7,080 bases of DNA from contig JAATFK010000040.1 of the NCBI GenBank assembly GCA_015655225.1, forward strand, positions 1 to 7,080. The letters are read 5' to 3'. A program made the position numbers and the translations under genes. The stretch comes from Solirubrobacterales bacterium (GTDB lineage: Bacteria > Actinomycetota > Thermoleophilia > Solirubrobacterales > Solirubrobacteraceae). The notes beneath the pieces were generated by a model. The model was given only the letters and a program-made list of their open reading frames with translations. It was not told the origin of the DNA and searched no databases. Numbering within the stretch: the first letter of the stretch is position 1; the number at the start of each line of letters is the position of its first letter. Of the stretch, positions 1 to 4,992 are shown piece by piece.

Positions 1-1
1 G

Positions 2-775
2 GAGCGCTACGAGACGATCCGCGCGCTGCTCGGCGACGCCGTCGCGACGCCCGTCGGCGGCCTCCACGTCCACGTCGGCATGCCCGACGCGGAGACCGCG
101 ATCCGTGCCTTCAACGGCCTGCGCCGCCACCTCCCGCTGCTTCAGGCGCTGGCCGCGAACTCGCCCTTCCGCCACGGCCGTGACGCCGGCCTCGCCTCCG
201 CGCGCGAGGTCACGATGCGCGGCTGGCCGCGCTCCGGCGTCCCCCGCGCGATGCGCGACTTCGACGACTTCCGCCGCAGTGCCGCCCTGCTCGCGCGCGC
301 CGCCGACGTGCCCGACTACACGTGGTTCTGGTGGAAGCTGCGCCCGCACCCACGCCTCGGGACGGTCGAGATCCGCGCCCTCGACGCGCAGTCCTCGCTC
401 GAGGACCTCGCCGCGCTGGTCGCGCTCGTCCACTGCCTCACGCGCGCGGTCGCGACCGCCGAGCCGGTCCCGCCGATGCCCGCCGAGCTGCTCGACGAGG
501 CCTCCTTCCGCGCCGCCCGCTACGGCATCGCGGCCGAGCTGCCCGGCGACGACGGGCGCCTGCGTCCCTTCCCCGACCTGCTGGAGGAGACGGTCGCGCT
601 CGCGGCCCCGCACGCCCGCGAGCTGGGCTGCGAGGAGGAGCTGGCGTCGATCGCCAGGCTCGTCACCCATGGCGGCGGCGCCGGCCGGCAGCGGGCCGCG
701 CACGCGATCGGCGGGATGGGCACGCTCCTGCGCGAGACGACCGCGCTCACGAGCGGCCCGCGGGCCGCCGACTAG
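2..775 (+). CDS. Carboxylate-amine ligase, GCS2/YbdK-type glutamate-cysteine ligase family (5' truncated by window edge)
   Basis: The reading frame is already open at base 2 and ends at TAG 773-775, giving 257 visible residues. The family is usually about 370-400 aa, so roughly the first third lies outside the window. Visible residues 17-29 read PVGGLHVHVGMPD, followed by a run containing FNGLRRHLP and ANSPF, and later TVEIRALDAQ at about bases 362-391. These are hallmark blocks of the GCS2 family: the HVHVG segment and the VEIR glutamate belong to the ATP/metal-binding active site. Family members ligate glutamate to cysteine or a related amine using ATP in the cytosol. The YbdK branch has weak or uncertain physiological activity, and in actinobacteria related proteins (EgtA) feed ergothioneine synthesis, so the exact substrate is open. 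The gene converges on a DUF488 gene and overlaps it by 4 bp. The family call is firm; the substrate is not. Confidence 0.9.
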   Translation, partial: ERYETIRALLGDAVATPVGGLHVHVGMPDAETAIRAFNGLRRHLPLLQALAANSPFRHGRDAGLASAREVTMRGWPRSGVPRAMRDFDDFRRSAALLARAADVPDYTWFWWKLRPHPRLGTVEIRALDAQSSLEDLAALVALVHCLTRAVATAEPVPPMPAELLDEASFRAARYGIAAELPGDDGRLRPFPDLLEETVALAAPHARELGCEEELASIARLVTHGGGAGRQRAAHAIGGMGTLLRETTALTSGPRAAD

Positions 776-1215
776 AGGTCGACGACCTCGATCTCCCCGC
801 GACGCCGCACGAGCGCCTCCGCCAGCACCCGCCGGTGACAGTGGTCCGGCTCCGCCTCCAGGCACAACAGCGCGGTCCGCGGCGCGCTCCCGTCGGCCAG
901 CTCGTCCGCGAGCGTGTCCAGCTCGGCGGCGGCCTCGCGCTCGACGTAGGCGAGGAAGGCGGTCGCCGCCTTGCGCGTCGCGCCGGTGCGGTAAAGCGGA
1001 CGGATCTCCGGCGGCGTTCCGAGCGTGCGGCGGTTCTCGTAGGCGATCCGGTGCTCGCCCAGCAGCTGTCCGAGTCTCGTCATCGACATCCCAGGGCGCC
1101 GCGACTGCGGCCGGAAGCGCACGTCGAGCACGCGCTCCACGCCGGCCGCCTCCAGCTCGGCGACGAGCGCGTCGGGCGGAAGCCGTTCGTAGCCGATCGT
1201 CCACAAGGTGGGCAT
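772..1215 (-). CDS. DUF488 family protein
   Basis: A 147-aa soluble protein. It begins MPTLWTIGYE (TIGYE at residues 6-10, the usual N-terminal DUF488 signature). It continues with DVRFRPQSRRPG at 31-42 (the basic DVRxxPxSRRPG loop) and ends with a C118-x7-C126-H127-R128 block (LLCLE...HCHR), also typical of the family. DUF488 members run about 120-180 aa, so this one is full length. The biochemical role of the family is not established; the conserved Arg, Cys and His residues suggest binding of a nucleic acid or small anion, which is inference. I chose the ATG at 1215 because homology begins immediately there, although the frame stays open to about 1578. A TACGGT hexamer ends 6 nt before this ATG, which fits a leaderless transcript; AAGGGA directly before the ATG is too close to act as a standard Shine-Dalgarno. 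The stop codon shares the CTAG at 772-775 with the convergent ligase gene. Confidence 0.87.
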   Translation of the reverse strand: MPTLWTIGYERLPPDALVAELEAAGVERVLDVRFRPQSRRPGMSMTRLGQLLGEHRIAYENRRTLGTPPEIRPLYRTGATRKAATAFLAYVEREAAAELDTLADELADGSAPRTALLCLEAEPDHCHRRVLAEALVRRRGEIEVVDL

Positions 1216-1221
1216 TCCCTT

Positions 1222-1227
1222 ACCGTA
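1222..1227 (-). promoter_or_regulatory. Candidate -10 element (TACGGT) for the DUF488 gene
   Basis: On the minus strand TACGGT fits the actinobacterial TAnnnT pattern. It is separated from the DUF488 ATG by exactly 6 nt, placing the expected +1 on the A of the ATG (a leaderless start). No convincing -35 hexamer is visible. Called by pattern only. Confidence 0.4.
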
Positions 1228-1244
1228 GCCGTCCACCCAGCCGG

Positions 1245-1250
1245 TACGAT
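1245..1250 (+). promoter_or_regulatory. Candidate -10 element (TACGAT) for the 76-aa membrane protein gene
   Basis: TACGAT on the plus strand lies 7 nt before the GTG at 1258, where a leaderless or 1-nt-leader transcript would begin. No Shine-Dalgarno is recognisable between them, which supports leaderless expression. It faces away from the TACGGT element at 1222-1227, so the 42-bp spacer looks like a compact divergent promoter. No -35 is evident. Confidence 0.4.
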
Positions 1251-1257
1251 TCCCGGC

Positions 1258-1488
1258 GTGCTCGCCTCGATCGTCTCCCGGCTCTCGGCCGCCGTCGCGT
1301 TCGTCGTCTTCGGGATCCTCTGGTCGAGCTCGCACAGCTCGACGCTCGCCGCGCTCTGGGTCGTCTCCTTCGTCTGCCTCGTCGTGGCGGCGCTCTGGTA
1401 CGACATCCCGCCGGAGAGCCGGCCGCGCCTCTCCGCCGCCTGGTACCACGTGCCGGGCTCCTCGAAGAACCCCGACGACTACCGCTGA
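1258..1488 (+). CDS. Small two-helix membrane protein of unknown function
   Basis: A 76-aa ORF from GTG 1258 to TGA 1486-1488. It is not recognised as a named family. The N-terminal half holds two hydrophobic stretches, about residues 4-22 (IVSRLSAAVAFVVFGILW) and about 29-47 (TLAALWVVSFVCLVVAALWY), separated by a short Ser-rich turn. A polar tail of about 28 residues follows, containing proline and aromatic residues and ending NPDDYR. This predicts a hairpin in the inner membrane with a short tail. Codons are almost all G/C-ending in this frame, which argues that it is real despite its size. The GTG start rests on the TACGAT element 7 nt upstream and on the hydrophobic segment starting directly after it; there is no Shine-Dalgarno. 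It is transcribed away from the DUF488 gene. Confidence 0.65.
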   Translation: MLASIVSRLSAAVAFVVFGILWSSSHSSTLAALWVVSFVCLVVAALWYDIPPESRPRLSAAWYHVPGSSKNPDDYR

Positions 1489-1561
1489 GCGGGCCGCCGC
1501 GAGCCCCAGTGAGGGCGGCGAGCGCGGAGGGCAGATCGCCAGGATCCGCTTCTTAGGGCAA

Positions 1562-1584
1562 GATAGGTTGCATGCCAACCTCTC
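1562..1584. promoter_or_regulatory. Inverted repeat covering the start codon of the pseudo-kinase gene (candidate operator)
   Basis: AGGTTG (1565-1570) and CAACCT (1576-1581) are perfect inverted arms around CATGC. After one mismatch, two more pairs match on each side (GA 1562-1563 with TC 1583-1584), making 8 of 9 arm positions. The ATG at 1572-1574 sits in the centre and a TAGGTT -10-like hexamer (1564-1569) lies in the left arm. It could be a repressor operator or an RNA hairpin hiding the start codon; the sequence does not decide between them. Confidence 0.35.
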
Positions 1585-2213
1585 CCCCGAACCAGCGCAG
1601 TGTCAGATTCTCCGATGACGAGCGTGGGGGTTGGTCCTCCGATCGTCCGCGTCGCGGCGGTGGACCGGAGCGTCCGGCGGACGTCTCGGTGCGCGGCCGC
1701 GTGCTCAGCCCGACCGACCGTCTGCGCTACTCGCCCGGCAGCCTGGTCGTGATCGTCTCGGCCTCCCCGAGCGTCCGCGAGGCCTTCGCCGCGCGCGTCT
1801 TCGAGGAGCGCGGCGCGGTGCTGTCGCTGGCGAAGGTCCGCAGCCTGCTGGCCGGCCGCGTCGGCCCTGACGAGGTCGAGGCGCGCGCCGCCGAGCTGCT
1901 CGACACGGCCGTCGCGAGACGGCTGGAGAACGGCGAGTCGGTCGCGATCGTCGCCGACGGGCTCGGCTGGGAGGAGCGCGACCACTTCGTCCGCATGGCG
2001 GCACCGCTGCGGCGCCCGCGCCACCTGATCCTGATCGAGGGGGGACGCGACGACGTCTCCGACGAGGACCGCGCCACGCTCAACGAGCTGCGCAACGCGC
2101 TCGACGCGGGCGAGATGGGGAACGAGGGCTTCCAGACCGCCCTCCGGCTCGGCGGCGGCTCCGTCTCCGAGCTGAAGAGAATCGTCTTCCGTCCACCGCC
2201 CCGCGACGACTAG
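1572..2213 (+). CDS. P-loop kinase-like protein with degenerate Walker A motif
   Basis: A 213-aa protein, first gene of a four-gene unit. Residues 1-50 are polar, Arg/Gly/Pro-rich and probably disordered. From residue 56 the pattern PGSLVVIVSASPSVREAFAARVF follows the beta1-P-loop-alpha1 layout of AAA_33/zeta-toxin-like small-molecule kinases. Then come LLAGRVG (about 92-98), AAELLDTAVARRLENGESVAIVAD (about 106-129, the usual helix plus Walker-B-like strand) and a LILIE strand (152-156). The canonical GxxGxGK[ST] is replaced by SASPSVRE (63-70): the glycines are gone and the lysine position is Arg69, so ATP binding is doubtful. The C-terminus ends in a GGGSVSELKRIVF segment (194-206). The fold assignment is by pattern only. 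The start is uncertain: codons before about residue 40 are less GC3-biased than the rest, and in-frame GTGs at 1689 and 1701 are alternatives. The next gene starts 16 nt downstream. Confidence 0.6.
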   Translation: MPTSPPNQRSVRFSDDERGGWSSDRPRRGGGPERPADVSVRGRVLSPTDRLRYSPGSLVVIVSASPSVREAFAARVFEERGAVLSLAKVRSLLAGRVGPDEVEARAAELLDTAVARRLENGESVAIVADGLGWEERDHFVRMAAPLRRPRHLILIEGGRDDVSDEDRATLNELRNALDAGEMGNEGFQTALRLGGGSVSELKRIVFRPPPRDD

Positions 2214-2229
2214 ACAGGCGAGCGCGGCC

Positions 2230-2529
2230 ATGGAGATCCACTTCGAACCGCGCTTCTGGGACGAGGACGAGCTGCGCGCGCGCTTCGCCGCCGAGGGCGG
2301 GAAGCTGACGATCACGGTTCGCGTCGGCGACGAGACGCACGAGCGGGTCGTCGAGCAGTTCGACGCCGTCGACCGGCAGGACCTGCGCGAGGCGAGCAGA
2401 TCGGCGCGCTCCGCCGAGCAGGAGGACGGCCTCGGCCTCGGCCACGCCGCTGAGGCGACCTGGCGCAGAGCGGCCGAGCGGCTGATCCCGGAGCTGCGCG
2501 GGGCGGGCGACCAAGGCGGTCGGTCATGA
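2230..2529 (+). CDS. Hypothetical protein, 99 aa
   Basis: No recognised family. The protein starts MEIHFEPRFWDEDELRARF and has a short beta-prone stretch (KLTITVRVGDETHERVV, about residues 25-41). A charged helical region (about 43-60) and a second amphipathic helix (about 72-90) follow, with a Gly-rich end. It looks soluble and acidic to mixed-charge, with no signal peptide or membrane segment. The start at 2230 is preceded by AGGCGAG, a reasonable Shine-Dalgarno, and lies 16 nt after the previous stop. Its TGA (2527-2529) overlaps the ATG of the glycosyltransferase in an ATGA junction, implying translational coupling. Gene position and GC3 bias support it as real; the function is unknown. 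Confidence 0.7.
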   Translation: MEIHFEPRFWDEDELRARFAAEGGKLTITVRVGDETHERVVEQFDAVDRQDLREASRSARSAEQEDGLGLGHAAEATWRRAAERLIPELRGAGDQGGRS

Positions 2530-3662
2530 CCTCGTCGCCGGTGGTCCGCGTGCTGGCGAAGCTGGAGCCAGGCGGCGCCCAGCTGTCGGTGCTGCGCGTC
2601 GTCCGCGCGCTCGAGGCGCACCGGATCCGCTCCCGCGTGCTCGTCGGCTGGGCCTCCCCGGAGGGCCTCGCGCTCGCCGACCGGATGGGCGTGCCGGTCG
2701 AGGTCTACGGCGAGGGCGGCGACCAGCAGTGGCAGGCCGACCCCCGCTTCGCGCGCTGGCTGCGGCCGCGCGTCGCCGGGGCGGAGGTCGTCCACGCGCA
2801 CATGTTCGGCGCCTGGTGGGCGGCGGCGAAGGCCGTCGGCAGCGGCACCGCGCTGGTCGCGAGCGAGCACAACGCGCTCACCTGGCCGAGCGGCAAGCCG
2901 CCGCTCGCGCTGCGCCACGGGCTCCGCCGCGTCGACCGCTTCTTCGCGCACGGGCCGGGCGCGCGCCGCGCGATCCTCGCGGCCGGGATGCCGCTGGAGC
3001 GGCTGCGGCCGGGCATCTCGCCGGTCGCCGACCTCGACAGCCTGCCGGTCGCCGGCCTGCCGTCCCCGCGGATCGTCTTCGCGGGCCGGCTCCATCCCGA
3101 GAAGGGACCGGACGTGCTGCTCGACGCGCTCGCGCTGCTGCCCGACGCGCCGCTGACGCTGATGCTCGGCGACGGCCCGCTGCGCCAGCCGCTGGAGCGG
3201 CATGTGCGCCGCCTCGGCCTCGAGGACCGCGTCCGGCTGCAGGGCTGGGCCGCGCGGCCGGCGCTGTCGATCGCCGGCGCCTCGGTGCTGGTGGTTCCCT
3301 CGCGGGACGAGTCGTGGTCGCAGACGGCGGTGCTCGGGATGGGGCTCGGCGTCCCGGTGATCGGCACCGACGTCGACGGCCTGCCCGACACGCTCGCGGA
3401 CGGCCGCGGTCTGATCGTCCCGAGCGAGGACCCGGAGGCGCTCGCGACCGCGATCGACGACGTCCTCGCCGGCCGCCGCACGACCGACCTGGCGGGCGCA
3501 CGGGCCTACGCGCTGCAGTTCACGCCGGCGCGCGTCGCCTCCGTCTACGCGGCGACGTACCTGGAGTTCGCCGCGCCGTCGGCGGCGACCGCCGGCGCGG
3601 ACCCGTGGGACGACGAGCGCGACGACGAGGCCCCCTCGGCCGCCGTGGTGCCCGCCGCATGA
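2526..3662 (+). CDS. Glycosyltransferase family 4 (GT-B fold)
   Basis: A 378-aa protein of normal GT4 length. The N-terminal acceptor half (about residues 6-165) contains the LEPGGAQ loop (13-19) and VVHAHMFGAWWAA (88-100). The C-terminal donor half (about 182-345) contains FAGRLHPEKGPDVLL (185-199), with R188 and K193 in the positions that contact the sugar-nucleotide phosphates. It also has the strand VLVVPSRDES (254-263) and GLGVPVIGTDVDGLPD (273-288). GT4 enzymes are retaining and transfer a sugar from a nucleotide sugar to glycans, lipids or metabolites at the cytosolic membrane face. The usual E-x7-E motif keeps the first Glu (E262), but the second position is Leu270. The last 28 residues form an acidic, low-complexity tail. 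Both gene boundaries are ATGA overlaps, so it is coupled to the 99-aa protein and to the methyltransferase. The sugar and acceptor cannot be told from sequence. Confidence 0.9.
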   Translation: MTSSPVVRVLAKLEPGGAQLSVLRVVRALEAHRIRSRVLVGWASPEGLALADRMGVPVEVYGEGGDQQWQADPRFARWLRPRVAGAEVVHAHMFGAWWAAAKAVGSGTALVASEHNALTWPSGKPPLALRHGLRRVDRFFAHGPGARRAILAAGMPLERLRPGISPVADLDSLPVAGLPSPRIVFAGRLHPEKGPDVLLDALALLPDAPLTLMLGDGPLRQPLERHVRRLGLEDRVRLQGWAARPALSIAGASVLVVPSRDESWSQTAVLGMGLGVPVIGTDVDGLPDTLADGRGLIVPSEDPEALATAIDDVLAGRRTTDLAGARAYALQFTPARVASVYAATYLEFAAPSAATAGADPWDDERDDEAPSAAVVPAA

Positions 3663-4306
3663 GCGTCGAGGGGACGGTCGAGTGGACCGACCACGACCTG
3701 CACGCCTGGCAGGTGCTGCGCCCGCTGCTCGACGCGGGCCCGTACCTGCCGTGGAGCAGCGGGGCGATGCGGGCCTCCGGCCTCGTCACGCTCTGCAACG
3801 AGATCGTCTTCGGCCGGCGCCGGATGGTCGAGCTGGGGGCGGGGGCGAGCACGCTCCTGTTCGCTCGCGTGCTGCGCGACTACGGAGGGACGCTGGTGGC
3901 GGTCGAGCACGACGCGCGCTGGGCCTCGTGGGTCACCGACCGGCTCGCCGCAGAAGAGCTCTCGGAGGTCGCCAGCGTGGTGTTCGCGCCTTTGGAGGAG
4001 ACGCCGCACGGCTGGGACGGGCTGCCTTGGTACGCCGCCTCGCCCTTGGCCGCGGCGGTCGGCGAGGAGCCGATCGACCTGCTGCTGGTCGACGGACCGC
4101 CCGCGCACGACCGGACCCGCCGCCACGCCCGCTACCCGGCGCTGCCGGCGCTGATCGACGCGCTCGCGGACGACGCGGTCGTCGTCCTGGACGACGCGAT
4201 CCGCGACGGCGAGGGTGACGTCGTGGAGCGCTGGGAGCGCGAGACGCCCTTCCGCTTCGCGCGTCGCGAGCGCGAGGCGATCGCGCTCGGACGCGTGCCT
4301 GCCTGA
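3659..4306 (+). CDS. Class I SAM-dependent methyltransferase
   Basis: A 215-aa protein from an ATG overlapping the glycosyltransferase stop (ATGA 3659-3662) to TGA 4304-4306. Motif I is MVELGAGAST (56-65), the Gly-rich SAM-binding loop. VAVEHD (80-85) ends strand 2 with an acidic residue placed to bind the ribose. IDLLLVDGPP (139-148) is the strand-4 motif, followed by RYPALPAL (158-165) and VVVLDDA (174-180). This DGPP plus LDDA layout matches Methyltransf_24-like enzymes, which include many sugar and polysaccharide O-methyltransferases. Tight coupling to a GT4 gene suggests that it methylates the same glycan or glycolipid product; this is inference. No membrane segment or signal is visible, so it should be cytosolic. 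The specific substrate is unknown. Confidence 0.85.
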   Translation: MSVEGTVEWTDHDLHAWQVLRPLLDAGPYLPWSSGAMRASGLVTLCNEIVFGRRRMVELGAGASTLLFARVLRDYGGTLVAVEHDARWASWVTDRLAAEELSEVASVVFAPLEETPHGWDGLPWYAASPLAAAVGEEPIDLLLVDGPPAHDRTRRHARYPALPALIDALADDAVVVLDDAIRDGEGDVVERWERETPFRFARREREAIALGRVPA

Positions 4307-4348
4307 ACGTCGTTTGCGGGCCGCTCCTGCGGGAAACCTCGGGCTCGC

Positions 4349-4367
4349 CGCCGCACCGCGTGCGGCG
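4349..4367 (+). terminator. Small GC hairpin after the four-gene unit (weak terminator candidate)
   Basis: CGCCGCA (4349-4355) pairs with TGCGGCG (4361-4367) around a CCGCG loop, 43 nt after the methyltransferase stop. No T-tract follows. It may end the upstream transcript or be a leader hairpin of the gene at 4400. The rest of the 93-nt gap shows no clear promoter to me. Confidence 0.25.
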
Positions 4368-4385
4368 TGACCGACCCCCGAGCGA

Positions 4386-4392
4386 GAAGGAG
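4386..4392 (+). promoter_or_regulatory. Strong Shine-Dalgarno (GAAGGAG)
   Basis: GAAGGAG is followed by a 7-nt spacer and the ATG at 4400. It is the best ribosome-binding site in the window and fixes that start over the in-frame ATG at 4367, which would place the site inside the coding region. It predicts a well-translated product. Confidence 0.75.
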
Positions 4393-4399
4393 CACTTTC

Positions 4400-4900
4400 A
4401 TGGCGGAGCTGACACTGCTGGAGAGCAAGCTGGGCGAGGTCCTCGGCCTGGCCCAGGCCGCGCAGGCGGCGACGAGAAGAGTCGGCTCGTTCTTCGACGA
4501 CGCCGACGACCCGCAGGCGAAGCTCGTGCGGAAGCTGCACGACGAGGCGGCCGAGACCGAGGAGCGCGTGATCGAGGTGGCCGGGACGCTCGACGGCAGA
4601 AGAACCGCGATCCTCGACAAGGGCCGCGAGGTGAAGGGCGAGGGCGCCGAGATGATGGACGCCTACCTCGGCGGCGAGGAGGGCGACCCGCTGGAGGGCT
4701 TCGAGTTCCTGACGATGACCGAGGCCGGCGAGTCGGGCCACTGGGCGATCCTCGGCAAGCTCAACGAGAAGGCGGGCATCGCCGAGGTCGGGACGCTCGT
4801 CGAGTGGGCGCTCCCGCTCCAGACGCGCCACCTCACCGAGGTGCTCGACGGCGCGCTCGCGATCGCCGCCGACGAGGACCCGAACGAGATCGAGGAGTAA
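4400..4900 (+). CDS. Helical, possibly ferritin-like protein of unknown function
   Basis: A 166-aa protein predicted to be nearly all alpha-helical. Helices at about 3-28, 38-61, 67-90, 99-123 and 128-156 are joined by short acidic or Gly/Pro turns. Metal-ligand-like residues recur: E49/E52/E55 in the second helix, E108 and E111-S-G-H114 (an ExxH) in the fourth, and H144-L-T-E147 in the last. ExxH motifs on antiparallel helices are the signature of ferritin-like diiron bundles, so a ferritin-like or YciE/DUF892-like fold is reasonable, but I cannot name the family. There is no signal peptide or membrane segment. The protein is acidic, and its C-terminus ends DEDPNEIEE. The strong Shine-Dalgarno suggests abundant expression, as for a stress or storage protein; that is inference. 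The gene stands alone between a 93-nt gap and a triple hairpin, so it may be monocistronic. Four of its arginines are AGA codons in two tandem pairs. Confidence 0.7.
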   Translation: MAELTLLESKLGEVLGLAQAAQAATRRVGSFFDDADDPQAKLVRKLHDEAAETEERVIEVAGTLDGRRTAILDKGREVKGEGAEMMDAYLGGEEGDPLEGFEFLTMTEAGESGHWAILGKLNEKAGIAEVGTLVEWALPLQTRHLTEVLDGALAIAADEDPNEIEE

Positions 4901-4910
4901 CGCCCGGCGT

Positions 4911-4941
4911 CTGTGACGCCGCCGGGACGGCGGCGTCACAG
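4911..4941. terminator. Strong bidirectional hairpin terminator
   Basis: CTGTGACGCCGCCG (4911-4924) is the exact reverse complement of CGGCGGCGTCACAG (4928-4941), giving a 14-bp perfect stem with a 3-nt GGA loop (or 13 bp with 5 nt). It lies 10 nt after the stop at 4900. There is no T-tract, as is usual for GC-rich actinobacteria. Being symmetric, it could also stop P450 transcription arriving from the other strand. Confidence 0.7.
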
Positions 4942-4949
4942 AACACGTT

Positions 4950-4973
4950 CCCCGCGCGGGTGCTCGCGCGGGG
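4950..4973. terminator. Second hairpin in the convergent intergenic region
   Basis: CCCCGCGCG (4950-4958) pairs with CGCGCGGGG (4965-4973) around the 6-nt loop GGTGCT, all nine pairs being G-C; a T-G wobble can extend it by one. It lies between the first hairpin and the P450 stop and probably serves the P450 transcript on the minus strand. Confidence 0.55.
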
Positions 4974-4992
4974 GCTGAGAGCGACCCTCAGC
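4974..4992. repeat. Third short hairpin, spanning the P450 stop codon
   Basis: GCTGAG (4974-4979) pairs with CTCAGC (4987-4992) around a 7-nt loop. The right arm contains the P450 stop codon (4988-4990, minus strand). It abuts the second hairpin directly. The stem is short and could be incidental, but its adjacency to two stronger stems is notable. Confidence 0.4.

Noticed and set aside
1495..1520. CGCCGC...GCGGCG inverted repeat in the 83-bp gap after the 76-aa ORF
   Set aside because: The stem is only 6 bp with a 14-nt loop and no T-tract; such pairs are common by chance at this GC content.
105..1556. Plus-strand frames overlapping the ligase and DUF488 regions (105-1556 and the part of 322-1488 before 1258)
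   Set aside because: They are low-complexity Arg/Ser/Pro translations in the wrong frame; only the part from 1258 to 1488 looks like a protein.
1216..1578. N-terminal extension of the DUF488 frame up to an ATG at 1578
   Set aside because: DUF488 homology starts exactly at the ATG at 1215, and the extension is antisense to the GC3-biased 76-aa ORF.
1479..3203. Long minus-strand open frame of 574 codons opposite the pseudo-kinase and glycosyltransferase genes
   Set aside because: It is antisense to well-supported genes; its product is low-complexity, Arg/Ala-rich and without recognisable motifs, as expected from GC-rich shadow frames.
3545..4939. Long minus-strand open frame opposite the methyltransferase and helical protein genes
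   Set aside because: It is antisense to genes with clear motifs or a strong ribosome-binding site, and its composition is Arg/Leu/Ala-biased without domain signals.
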